DNA from: Fibrobacteria bacterium GUT307
GTDB taxonomy: Bacteria; Fibrobacterota; Fibrobacteria; Fibrobacterales; Fibrobacteraceae
Reading direction: 5' to 3'
NCBI GenBank assembly: GCA_001462235.1
Contig: LIUI01000038.1
Coordinates: 1-53,712 of the forward strand
DNA: 53,712 bases
Part shown: one piece after another, positions 36,850 to 46,335 of the stretch
How the letters are laid out: every line of letters begins with the position of its first letter
How positions within the stretch are numbered: the first letter of the stretch is position 1
Program-made: the position numbers and the translations under genes
The notes under the pieces: generated by a model
The model's input: the letters and a program-made list of their open reading frames with translations, nothing else
Databases searched by the model: none
What the model was told of the DNA's origin: nothing

Positions 36850-37632
36850 ATGGCAAATCACTCAATGATAGTGGAGCCGCTTGGCAAATTTGTGCAGCGG
36901 GGAATCAGCGGCACAATTCGCTATATTTTATTTATTCTAAGATCACTAAGGAATGTTTTTGCCGCAATTAAATGCCACCACCTGACTGTTGAGCAAATGC
37001 ACCACATAGGCATAACTAGTATTCCGCTGGTGGTTACAACGTCTATTTTTACAGGCAGCATAATGAGCTGGCAATTAACCTATCAATTCGCAGATATGAT
37101 CCCCCTTACTTATGTTGGAATGGCTGTTGGAAAATCTGTTATGACGGAGCTTGCGCCTATTTTAACTGCTATGGTTTTAGCAGGGCGTGTTGGTGCCTCA
37201 ATGTGTTCCGAACTTGGCACAATGGCTGTAACCGAACAATTGGATGCCTATAGCGTTCTGGGAATGAATCCTTTTAAATTTTTGATAGTTCCGCGCATTA
37301 CCGCTACGATTATAATGCTTCCTGTTTTAACAATTCTTAGTATCTTTGTTGGGCTTTTGGGTGGGTTTGTGGTAGCATATCTTTATAAAGAAGTGACTTT
37401 TCACATGTTCTTTTCCGGAGTTAGGCTGAGTTATAGGGATTGGGATTTTATGGTTGGTTTGGTAAAAGCGGCACTCTTTGGATTTTTTATTTCTGGCTAT
37501 GCCTGTTATTTTGGCTATTACACCATAAACGGCGCAGAGGGTGTTGGCAAAAGCACAAAATCAACCGTTGTGTTTAGCATGACTTCCATTTTAATAGGTG
37601 GCTTTGCACTATCCAAGATTTTGCTTATTTAA
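36850..37632 (+). CDS. MlaE-family ABC transporter permease
   Basis: MVLAGRVGASMCSELGTMAVTEQLDAYSVLGMNP. Confidence 0.9.
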   Translation: MANHSMIVEPLGKFVQRGISGTIRYILFILRSLRNVFAAIKCHHLTVEQMHHIGITSIPLVVTTSIFTGSIMSWQLTYQFADMIPLTYVGMAVGKSVMTELAPILTAMVLAGRVGASMCSELGTMAVTEQLDAYSVLGMNPFKFLIVPRITATIIMLPVLTILSIFVGLLGGFVVAYLYKEVTFHMFFSGVRLSYRDWDFMVGLVKAALFGFFISGYACYFGYYTINGAEGVGKSTKSTVVFSMTSILIGGFALSKILLI

Positions 37633-37639
37633 GCGGGAC

Positions 37640-39115
37640 TTACAAATCACACACCAAAATAGTGGCATCGTCGGCTAGTTCGTTTCCTTCGCAAAAATCA
37701 TCAACTTTTTTCAAAAGAATCTCTATAAATTCCTTGCAGCTTTGGTTTATGGTATTTTGCATAAGCTCGTGAATGCGTTTGTGGCCAAATTGTTCCTTAG
37801 CGCCGTTCATAGCTTCGTTTATTCCGTCTGTATAAAGGTTTATGCGATAATCGCCACTGAGATGCAAAACCTTGTCTTCTATGGTTATATCTGGCATAAT
37901 GCCTATAAAAAGCCCAGATGATTTTAGCAATTCTATTTCCTCGGTTTGTTTATTGATAATGGGAACGGGATTATGTCCCGCATTTGTGTATATGAGTTCC
38001 CTTGTGTCTTTTAACCATATTGCATAAAAAACAGTTATAAATTTTCCGCTGTCCACTTCTGTGACCAAAGTTTTATTTATGTCTTTTAATGTTTGGGCTG
38101 GGCTTATAGCGTTTAAGGGCGAGGATTTTAGCATTATTTTGAACATGCTCATCATCATTGCAGCTGCGGTTCCATGCCCGGATACATCGGCAACCACAAG
38201 GGCTATCTTTCCATTTTCCAATTCAAAGCAATCGTAATAATCACCGCCAACTTCTAAATTTGCTTTGTAATCTGCAAATACATCTGTAAGCCCCTTTGGA
38301 AAACTAGATGGCAAAAGCTGCTGCTGTATTAGGCTTGCCTGCTGCAAATCAACTTTTAGGTGCCGGTGAGCTTTTTGCAGTTCTTCATAAATAGTTTTCA
38401 ATTTTTCATTTGTTTTTTTCAATGCCTCGTGAGCGCTGAATGATTCCATTATTAGCCCGGCGTGTGCAACAATTGAGTACATCATTGCAACATCATCTCC
38501 GGTTATTGTAGCATGATTTGTCAAGTCTAAAAAAAGCAAACCTTCGCACTTGAACTGCTCGCATTTTATGCACTTGTGCCGCCTATCATCTTCCGATGCA
38601 GCTTCCGTGGCAAGCCCGGCATCCAGATTTGTCCAGCAATACTGGTTTTCAGAAGCATAGCAAGGGCAATCTATTCTTTGGCATTTTTTAACTTTCCAAC
38701 ATTCTTCCATTACTCTTTTTAGCAATGGAAAAATTATATAAGCCTTGCATCCGAGCATTGAAAAGGAATCGGAGTCCGGAACTGGGTCTGCCAGAATGTG
38801 CTTGTTGCAAAAAATTGCATCTGCGTACTCGCCGGCCATAAAATGTATTTCTGCTCGAAAATCTTTTAATATTTCTTCTTTAAAGCCAACGCTATGCAAG
38901 GGTTTTAGGCAAAAATTTTCACTATCTATGCCCAAGACCATAACTCTGTCATAGCCGGCTAAGTCTTTAAACCCTAAACATAAACCGTTGAACACGCCTT
39001 CAATGCTCTGCGCTTGCGCTGTTATTTTACCAATTTCACTTGACGTTGAATACGCAAGCAACTGCTTGCGCAAAGTTTCTGTTAAGTCAATAGACTCTGT
39101 ATTTTGTGTGGTCAA
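37640..39115 (-). CDS. GAF-like + Cys-rich + SpoIIE/PP2C-type phosphatase
   Basis: LEVGGDYYDCFEL, VVADVSGHGTAAAMMMS, YTNAGHNP; Cys cluster CWKVKKCQRIDCPCYASENQYCW...CIKCEQFKC. Confidence 0.88.
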   Translation of the reverse strand: MTTQNTESIDLTETLRKQLLAYSTSSEIGKITAQAQSIEGVFNGLCLGFKDLAGYDRVMVLGIDSENFCLKPLHSVGFKEEILKDFRAEIHFMAGEYADAIFCNKHILADPVPDSDSFSMLGCKAYIIFPLLKRVMEECWKVKKCQRIDCPCYASENQYCWTNLDAGLATEAASEDDRRHKCIKCEQFKCEGLLFLDLTNHATITGDDVAMMYSIVAHAGLIMESFSAHEALKKTNEKLKTIYEELQKAHRHLKVDLQQASLIQQQLLPSSFPKGLTDVFADYKANLEVGGDYYDCFELENGKIALVVADVSGHGTAAAMMMSMFKIMLKSSPLNAISPAQTLKDINKTLVTEVDSGKFITVFYAIWLKDTRELIYTNAGHNPVPIINKQTEEIELLKSSGLFIGIMPDITIEDKVLHLSGDYRINLYTDGINEAMNGAKEQFGHKRIHELMQNTINQSCKEFIEILLKKVDDFCEGNELADDATILVCDL

Positions 39116-39120
39116 GGCGT

Positions 39121-42100
39121 TTATAAATACCTCCGAGTAAAGAGAATAATTGCGTCCCAGATATTTTTACCGGCGTTTTTGCTTGCAATTTTATTATTGC
39201 CGAGCAATTTAAGCAGTTGCGGTTCTGTAATATTTGGCTTAATAAAATTCAATCCCGATGTATTTGCATTATACTCAACAATGCCTTTGTTCAGTGTTGT
39301 AGCATATATGGAATTTCCATTTGCAAAAGTCAAATTATAATACCAACCTAAACTTTTATCTTCAAAATGCTCAACGAGTTCGGGTAATTCCGTAATTTCA
39401 TCTGTATTTATATTTATTTTATATGCGTTGTTGGCATAAACAGGAAATAACCATACATATTCGTTTAAGTATTGAATTGAAAAATTAGCTTCTGTGCTTT
39501 CTCTTCTGGAAAAAGAAGGAATTTGAATTTTGGAAATTTTGTTCGACTGCCTGTTCCATTTAACAATATAATCTTTGTAAGGCGGAGTGAGATAATAATT
39601 TTGTCCGTCAAAACATATTTCATGGTACTGCTCGGATTTTTCTCCTATGCTTTTGATTTCATAATTGCAAGTTTCCATGTTGAAAAACATAATGGCATTT
39701 ATGCCATTTATAACTATTGCTATTTCTTCATTGACAACGTGAGAGCCCCAAAATAAAATATTTTCCCACCCTTTTTGCAATTTGGAAATCGGCAATTTGG
39801 ATACATCGCCTAGCCAATTTGAAAAATATTCTACCTCTTTTGTATTCGTATTTAGTCTCATTATGGCAGGAAATTGATTAGGAATAAAATAAATAAAATC
39901 TTTGAAACAGACAACGTTCCTAAATTTTACATCATATTTGCAATCATCCTTAAAATCTATATACTCAAAGCATTTTTTATCCATGTCAAATATAGATATT
40001 TTATCATTTTTGAAATATGGCGCAAAATACAACTTTTTATTATTCGCAACGGCTCCAAGATTCCCCCAATTGCTTTGCCCAGTAATCATTCCTACGCATT
40101 CCGTTTCTTTATTTTGTTTATCATACTTGTAAAATGTATTAAAAGCATCCATAAACCAAAGAGAAATTTCATCAGCATAAAGTCCGGCAAAAACAGGCAT
40201 GTGAGATGCTAAAACAGTCTTTTTTGCCTCATAAAATGATGCTGTAACATTGCTTATATTTCCATAATACACATCGCTTACCGCAATGGCACGGTTTAAA
40301 TCTTCGGTATCGTCGTAAATTCCATAGTTACCGGTTTTGTATTCTTTTGCAATTTCCACATGCTCTTGTTTAAGCCGTGGGCGTGGACGCCAAAGCAAAA
40401 CTGCATTGTTTTTTTTCGCGATTATAGAACTCTCTAGCAATGCAGGCATACCTGCATTATAAAACACAACTTTTTTGCGTGTACCATCCGCATTCTTTAT
40501 CTGTTTTTCCCATTCTGCCGGAACCTTGTAGTTCGGTAAGTAATGAAGCAAACCTGGGTCTATAAGATTTTCTGCTGTAGTTAGTTTAATTAAATTCAAC
40601 TCAGATGTATTTATATTAAACTCAATAATACCCTTGTCCCAAGTAGAAGCGTATGCAAAATTTTCGCTTGCACACATAAGATTGTAATACCAACCTAAGT
40701 TTTTATTTTCAAAATGCTCTACAAGTTTAGGCAACTCGATAAATTTTTCCGTATTTATGTTCATTTTATACGCATTATTTGCTGCCAAAGGAAACAGCCA
40801 TATATGTTTGCAGGAATATTGAATTAAGAAATTTGCGCCTCCATTATTTTCTCTCCTTGAAAAAGAACCGGGGAGTTTAATCTTTGAAATTTTATTTAAC
40901 TTTCTATTCCATTTAATAATGTAATTCTTGATGAGTGGGCTGAGATAGTAATTTTGCCCGTCAAAACATATATTGTTATACTGTTCCCAATCGGTTCCCA
41001 CCTTTTCTACAACATACTCTCCAGATTCCATATTAAAAAATACAATAGTATTTGTTCCTTGTATAACAATCGCAATTTCAACGCCAACAACATACGTATG
41101 CATTACTCTTCCTTTTACATTCAACTGTGGAGGAAAATACGTTGTTTCATTAGTATCTGTATTAAGCCTTAAAATGGCAGAAAATCCTTGTGGAATAAAA
41201 TAAACAAAATTTTTAAAACTTATAGCATTTTGAATTTCATAATTGTATATATCATTTTGTTCAAATATTTTTTTATCCGTATCAAAAACAAATATCCCAT
41301 ACCCACAAGCAGATGCCAAATACAACTTATTATTATTCTTGGCAATGGCAGTAAATGCTCCATTTTTTTGTATAGGAATCGTTGCCATGTATTCTGCTTC
41401 TTTACTTTGTTTATCGTATTTATAAAGCACATTAAAATTATCCATAAACCAAATGGAAATTCCATCATCATAAAGCGCACTTATAGATGGTTTTCCAATT
41501 ATCTGAGATAAAACCGGTTTTTCCGCAGAATTAAATAATGCCATAACGCTGCTTCCATCGCCATAATATATATCGCTTATAGCAATAGAGCGGTTCAAAT
41601 CTTCGGTGTCATCGTAAATTCCGTAATTATTGGCTTTATATTCGTTTACAATCTGTGCATATTCCTGTTCAAGCCAAGGGCGCATGCTTTTAATTGTGCC
41701 TTCCAAAAGCGGATGCGGGCGCCATAGCAAAACAGCATTGTTTTGTTTTTTGAAAAACTCAAATACAGTTTTAATTTTGCATAAATATTTATCTGAAGGT
41801 CTGTTGTTTTCTACAGAATGCTGCAATAATGAACCTATGCTTGTATTGTAAAACACAACTTTTTTGCGTGTGCCATCTGCATTCTTTATCAAATTTTCCC
41901 ATTCTGCCGGAATTTCACAATTCTCACTTTTTGTACCAACAGCCTTATCTAACTTTGGGCTTCCTAAGGCTAGGAATTTATCGCCAATTTTGTCTAAACT
42001 CTCCGGTACATTGTTTCTCTTTGCATAGTCCTTATACACGCGGACATAAATTTCTCGTTCCATATTAGTTTGCACAATTACCTTATGGGCAAAAATACAC

Positions 42101-42762
42101 GCCGGCAATGTGCAAAAATGCTCTTCTATATGCCATCCGTATCCAACAAAATACGGCACATATACCAAACAATCGGTTAAATTTCTCAATTTTGCGCTGT
42201 AAAAATCGGGATGCACGCTTGTTACCGTATTGCAGCCATCATAAGGGTTATGGATAAATATAATGTCTGGATGGCGTTCCCCTATGTTGTATTTGCGGTA
42301 GTCAATTAAGGGTATGTTTTTTGGGTAATTGGTTTCCCAATGCATTTCCATGAGTTTTCCGTTTTTTACATCGTAATATGGAATGGGCATCACAAAGGCT
42401 TCACAGGCATCATCATCTTTGGCAGCAAGGTAAATGCTCTCTAAACTGTCCCACATGGAGGCTTTGTAGGGCAAAAAAAGCACTTCTAATTTGATTTTCG
42501 CTTCTGAGTCAAAGGTTGATTCCAAATTTTCAATATATTCAAGAATATCTAATCTGTTTTCTTTAAGCGAAGTTTCTATGGTTTGCAATATATCCAAACT
42601 CTGGGGAGCAGCTTCCTGTTCCAGATTGTCCCTCAAACACTCGCAAGCGGCAAAAATATCTTGAATTTGTTTCTCTGGGTTTGCCATTTTGGGCAATAGA
42701 TCCGCCATTTTGCTCATTGTTCTGAGCAAAGCTAGCATCTCTTGTTTGTGCGATCTTCTCAT
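39121..42762 (-). CDS. large protein: CDP-glycerol glycerophosphotransferase-like domain plus repeated propeller-like regions, internally duplicated
   Basis: PAEWE..IKNADGTRKKVVFYN...NNAVLLWRPxP...YGIYDDTEDLNR.IA.SD.YYG occurs twice, offset about 1.39 kb. Confidence 0.75.
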   Translation of the reverse strand: MRRSHKQEMLALLRTMSKMADLLPKMANPEKQIQDIFAACECLRDNLEQEAAPQSLDILQTIETSLKENRLDILEYIENLESTFDSEAKIKLEVLFLPYKASMWDSLESIYLAAKDDDACEAFVMPIPYYDVKNGKLMEMHWETNYPKNIPLIDYRKYNIGERHPDIIFIHNPYDGCNTVTSVHPDFYSAKLRNLTDCLVYVPYFVGYGWHIEEHFCTLPACIFAHKVIVQTNMEREIYVRVYKDYAKRNNVPESLDKIGDKFLALGSPKLDKAVGTKSENCEIPAEWENLIKNADGTRKKVVFYNTSIGSLLQHSVENNRPSDKYLCKIKTVFEFFKKQNNAVLLWRPHPLLEGTIKSMRPWLEQEYAQIVNEYKANNYGIYDDTEDLNRSIAISDIYYGDGSSVMALFNSAEKPVLSQIIGKPSISALYDDGISIWFMDNFNVLYKYDKQSKEAEYMATIPIQKNGAFTAIAKNNNKLYLASACGYGIFVFDTDKKIFEQNDIYNYEIQNAISFKNFVYFIPQGFSAILRLNTDTNETTYFPPQLNVKGRVMHTYVVGVEIAIVIQGTNTIVFFNMESGEYVVEKVGTDWEQYNNICFDGQNYYLSPLIKNYIIKWNRKLNKISKIKLPGSFSRRENNGGANFLIQYSCKHIWLFPLAANNAYKMNINTEKFIELPKLVEHFENKNLGWYYNLMCASENFAYASTWDKGIIEFNINTSELNLIKLTTAENLIDPGLLHYLPNYKVPAEWEKQIKNADGTRKKVVFYNAGMPALLESSIIAKKNNAVLLWRPRPRLKQEHVEIAKEYKTGNYGIYDDTEDLNRAIAVSDVYYGNISNVTASFYEAKKTVLASHMPVFAGLYADEISLWFMDAFNTFYKYDKQNKETECVGMITGQSNWGNLGAVANNKKLYFAPYFKNDKISIFDMDKKCFEYIDFKDDCKYDVKFRNVVCFKDFIYFIPNQFPAIMRLNTNTKEVEYFSNWLGDVSKLPISKLQKGWENILFWGSHVVNEEIAIVINGINAIMFFNMETCNYEIKSIGEKSEQYHEICFDGQNYYLTPPYKDYIVKWNRQSNKISKIQIPSFSRRESTEANFSIQYLNEYVWLFPVYANNAYKININTDEITELPELVEHFEDKSLGWYYNLTFANGNSIYATTLNKGIVEYNANTSGLNFIKPNITEPQLLKLLGNNKIASKNAGKNIWDAIILFTRRYL

Positions 42763-42828
42763 TTTAGCACCTTATCAAAATGGTAATATAGTAAACGCAA
42801 TTTCTACATTATCCGGTGAGGTAAATCA

Positions 42829-43926
42829 ATGCTGAACACTCCAGATTTTACGGGATTTCTAGCTTCTAAAATAAACTTTTTTGCCGGCGTTCCGGATTCT
42901 CTTTTGAAAGACCTGAATGCCTGCTTAATGGAAACATTGCCTAAAAATAATTTTTGGACAAACGTCAATGAAGGGCAGTCCGTGGCTATGTGCGTTGGGC
43001 ATTATTTGGCAACAAAAAATCCGGGTGCGGTTTATATGCAAAATTCGGGAATTGGCAATGCTATAAATCCTTTGCTTTCTCTAGCAGATAAGCAGGTTTA
43101 TTCAATTCCAATGCTATTGTTAATAGGCTGGCGCGGAGAACCAGACATAAAAGACGAACCTCAGCACAAAAAGCAGGGCTTGGTTACAAAGGCTTTACTC
43201 AATGCTTGCCAAATATCTTATAAAATTTTGCCGCAGGAATTTGAAGAAGCTAAAAATACAATAGAATGGGCAATGCACACAATGGAACAACACTCCGCTC
43301 CTGTTGCCCTGCTTATTCGCAAAGAAACATTTAGCAAATTTGCATACAAACTTAGTGCAGAAATAGATTTTTTAAGAGAAGCGGCAATAGAAACCATACT
43401 GGAAACTTTGCCAAAAGACAGCATAATTATCTCTTCTACAGGAATGATAAGCAGGGAACTTTACGAATTACGCGGAAAACGAAATGAAGGCTATAATAAT
43501 GATTTTTTGTGCATTGGGGCAATGGGGCACGCCTCAATAATCGCATTTGAAGTGGCCTTGCAAAAGCCAAAGCAAAAAATTATCTGTTTAGATGGAGATG
43601 GCGCAATGCTCATGCACTTGGGGGCACTTGCCACAATAGGAACAGGCGAGGCAAAAAATTTTATTCATATTGTGCTCAACAATGGCTCTCATGCAAGCGT
43701 TGGGGGGCAGCCTACGGTGGCAGGGCAAATAAAAGCAACAGGCATAGCAGAAAATTGCGGCTATAACGCTGCGTTCTTGTGCAAAAATAAAGACGAACTT
43801 GCCCAAAACTTAGAATTTGCATTGCGTAATGAAGGCCGTTTTTTTATAGAAGCAATTGTTTCTAGCAAGGCAAGAGACAATTTGGGAAGGCCCAAAGGCG
43901 AACCTAAAGATTGGAAAATTTTTTAG
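42829..43926 (+). CDS. phosphonopyruvate decarboxylase-like TPP enzyme
   Basis: FFAGVPDSLLKDL, WTNVNEGQSVAMCVGHYLAT, GWRGEPDIKDEPQHKKQG, LDGDGAMLMHLG. Confidence 0.88.
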   Translation: MLNTPDFTGFLASKINFFAGVPDSLLKDLNACLMETLPKNNFWTNVNEGQSVAMCVGHYLATKNPGAVYMQNSGIGNAINPLLSLADKQVYSIPMLLLIGWRGEPDIKDEPQHKKQGLVTKALLNACQISYKILPQEFEEAKNTIEWAMHTMEQHSAPVALLIRKETFSKFAYKLSAEIDFLREAAIETILETLPKDSIIISSTGMISRELYELRGKRNEGYNNDFLCIGAMGHASIIAFEVALQKPKQKIICLDGDGAMLMHLGALATIGTGEAKNFIHIVLNNGSHASVGGQPTVAGQIKATGIAENCGYNAAFLCKNKDELAQNLEFALRNEGRFFIEAIVSSKARDNLGRPKGEPKDWKIF

Positions 43927-43974
43927 AATTTTCTACAAAAAAACGTCAACAACTGTTGCAAAATCATCCTTTTT

Positions 43975-44003
43975 GGAACTTTTTCCCTCTGAAACGCGTC
44001 TAA
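43975..44003 (+). promoter_or_regulatory. sigmaE/ECF-like promoter upstream of Rpn gene, with CAACAACTGTTG 16 nt upstream (43947..43958)
   Basis: GGAACTT-N16-GTCTAA, 31 nt to ATG. Confidence 0.75.
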
Positions 44004-44034
44004 TAGATAAATAACCCAAATAGGAGTTTATTCT

Positions 44035-44862
44035 ATGGAAACGGTCAAAACAAACCGCCAATACAAGAACAGTGTGTTCACTTTGCTGTTCAGCGAAAAG
44101 GAAAATCTGCTGGAGTTGTACAACGCTGTAAGCGGGGAAAGCTACCCCGAAAACACGGAGATAGAAATAATAACCCTATCCGATGTACTGTTCATGGAAC
44201 AATTGAACGACATAGCTTTTGTGTTGGAAAACAAGCTGGTAGTGTTGATAGAGCACCAATCTACGGTCAACGAAAATATGCCGCTCAGGATGCTGCAGTA
44301 TATGGGGAAAGAATACCAGGCAATAACAAACAAGAAAGATTTGTACAAGAAGCAGCTTGTGGAAATACCCACTCCAGAGTTCATAGTTCTTTACAACGGC
44401 AAAGAGGAATATCCAGATTTCAAGGAATTGAAGCTTTCGGATGCATTCAAGAGCAAGAAGGAAAGGTATTCCCTTGAACTTATAGTTCAAGTTTACAACA
44501 TAAACAAGGGCAGGAATGCGAAGATGGCAAGCAGAAGCCCGTCTTTGAACGGCTACAGCGAGCTTGTGGACGAGGTGGAGAATAACTGCAAGAGTATGAG
44601 CAGGGAAGATGCGATAAAAGCGGCTATCAAGACTTGCATAAGCCGTGGCATTTTTGTAGATTTTCTGACAAAGCATGGTTCGGAGGTTGAAAACATGTTG
44701 CTTACTGACTGGAATTTAAAAGATGCTCTTGAGGTTGAGCGGGAAGAGGGTAAAACAGAAGGCGTTGTTCAGACTGCTTTGGCTATGAAGAAAGGCGGTG
44801 AAGCTGTGGATAAAATTATGCTTTATACGGGGCTTTCACGCCGAGATATTGTGGCGTTGTAG
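44035..44862 (+). CDS. Rpn family recombination-promoting nuclease/putative transposase
   Basis: FTLLFSEKENLLELYNAVSGE...LVVLIEHQSTVNENMPLRMLQYMGKEY. Confidence 0.88.
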   Translation: METVKTNRQYKNSVFTLLFSEKENLLELYNAVSGESYPENTEIEIITLSDVLFMEQLNDIAFVLENKLVVLIEHQSTVNENMPLRMLQYMGKEYQAITNKKDLYKKQLVEIPTPEFIVLYNGKEEYPDFKELKLSDAFKSKKERYSLELIVQVYNINKGRNAKMASRSPSLNGYSELVDEVENNCKSMSREDAIKAAIKTCISRGIFVDFLTKHGSEVENMLLTDWNLKDALEVEREEGKTEGVVQTALAMKKGGEAVDKIMLYTGLSRRDIVAL

Positions 44863-44908
44863 CACATACAATGTATGTGCGTATTGAAATACGCCCTTTT
44901 GTTCCGCA

Positions 44909-45565
44909 CTAGTCCCGCAAACAACGAACACTAAACAAGTTGCTCTTATCGTAGTTGACCAAGTACGCACCCTCGTAGCCGTAGGCCATGAACCGGAGGT
45001 AGGCGTCGTTGGCATCGTACTCGGAAGCACTCCACCAGTAGCCGCTGAGGCCAGCACTGTAGAAACTGCCAACCGAACCGCCGTTACCGCCCGGAAGAGC
45101 CGCAAATCCGAACTCATCTGTGCCGTTGCCGTTATCTTTCCAGCCACTCTTAGATTTCAGTTTTTTACCTGCCACTTTTTCACCGCCAACTGCCCTATCC
45201 AAAACTTCATACTCGCTTTTGCTTGGCAAATGCCAACCAGAAGGACAGGCACTCATTGCCGTATTCCAATTGTATAAGCGACCATACTTTGCACAGTTGG
45301 CAGGCTTGTTATCGTAACATTTGCTACCGCTAGCATCGTAATTCAAATTCTCTGCCATCCAAGTTTGATTACCTATTTTAACAACTTTGTATTTCTTGCC
45401 GTCTCGCGAATCTGTTCGCACTTCTTCCATCAAAAGCTCTTTCTGTTTTGGAGTGAGTTTTGTGTCTGAGGTAGCCAGCGAAGGCAGCACAGCTACACTC
45501 TGTCTTTGAGCAAAAGCAAAGGAGGCGAGTAGCAAACATAAAAGCACATTATATGATATTGACAT
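44909..45565 (-). CDS. Fibrobacter major paralogous (FISUMP) domain secreted protein
   Basis: VKIGNQTWMAENLNYDASGSKCYDNKPANCAKYGRLYNWNTAMSACPSGWHLPSKSEYEVL...WWSASEYDANDAYLRFM. Confidence 0.9.
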   Translation of the reverse strand: MSISYNVLLCLLLASFAFAQRQSVAVLPSLATSDTKLTPKQKELLMEEVRTDSRDGKKYKVVKIGNQTWMAENLNYDASGSKCYDNKPANCAKYGRLYNWNTAMSACPSGWHLPSKSEYEVLDRAVGGEKVAGKKLKSKSGWKDNGNGTDEFGFAALPGGNGGSVGSFYSAGLSGYWWSASEYDANDAYLRFMAYGYEGAYLVNYDKSNLFSVRCLRD

Positions 45566-45627
45566 TATGGGGGGAAGATAGAAAAAACATAAAAACTGTC
45601 AACAACTGTTGCAAAATCACCCTTTCC

Positions 45628-45656
45628 GGAACTTTTTGCTTCCGAAACGCGTCTAA
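45628..45656 (+). promoter_or_regulatory. third copy of the ECF-like promoter, upstream of broken Rpn gene, CAACAACTGTTG at 45600..45611
   Basis: GGAACTT-N16-GTCTAA, same operator spacing. Confidence 0.75.
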
Positions 45657-45688
45657 GTACATAGACACCCAAATAGGAGATTGCAACA

Positions 45689-46252
45689 ATGGAAACAGAA
45701 ACGTCTGAACCCCGATGCCCCCGATGAAGAGGATTAACCCGATTATGCAACATGAAATTCTTACTGGTAAAATTATACGCTGTGCTATGAATGTACATGG
45801 TATTCTTGGAAACGGGTTTCAGGAAGTTATTTATCAGCGAGCTTTGGAAATTGAAATGCAGCGAGCAAATATGAATTGATAAACTTTGGTGCAACCAGAT
45901 TGGAATTTAAGAGAATTCACATAGATAAACCTATTTTTGAAATATCCCCTAAATCCTAAAAATCGGGGGTATCGGGGTTCAGACAACAAGTTTTCTTAGT
46001 CGTGGTATTTTTGTAGATTTTCTTGCAAAGTATGGTTCGGAGGTTGAGAATATGTTGCTTCACGAATGGAATATGAATGAGGCTCTTGCCGTTAGGTTTG
46101 ATGAGGGCGTTGCTAAAGGCGTTGACATTGGTAGAACCGAAGGTATTGATATTGGTGAGGCTAGAGGTGAGACTAGAGTTCTTGACCTAATGAAAAAAGG
46201 TTATGATTTTAATCAGATTGAAGAAATTTTAAAGAATAAAGAGTTGAAGTGA
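45689..46252 (+). pseudogene. disrupted Rpn-family gene (start and C-terminal part remain)
   Basis: ATGGAAAC start and SRGIFVDFLAKYGSEVENMLLHEWNMNEALAVRFDEG match 44035..44862 but the body is missing. Confidence 0.85.
45703..45984. mobile_element. MITE-like 282-bp insertion with 23-bp terminal inverted repeats carrying a GxxExxY fragment
   Basis: GTCTGAACCCCGATGCCCCCGAT (45703-45725) vs ATCGGGGGTATCGGGGTTCAGAC (45962-45984): 22/23 inverted match; internal ORF ...ILTGKIIRCAMNVHGILGNGFQEVIYQRALEIEMQRANMN*. Confidence 0.75.
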
Positions 46253-46335
46253 ATAAAAAAGTCCTTTTCATTTTTTTATTGGACAACATAGAATTTTCTA
46301 CATTAATTCCCTAACATTAAATTCCAAGAGGAACT

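Noticed and set aside
33953-45656. Sigma-54 reading of the GGAAC...C promoter block
   Set aside because: GG to GC spacing is wrong (8 rather than 10 nt in one copy, no GC in the others); the ECF-type GGAACTT-N16-GTCTAA fits all three.
45565-45894. 109 aa minus-strand ORF
   Set aside because: Runs across the promoter block, the inverted-repeat element and the antisense of GxxExxY; probably not translated.
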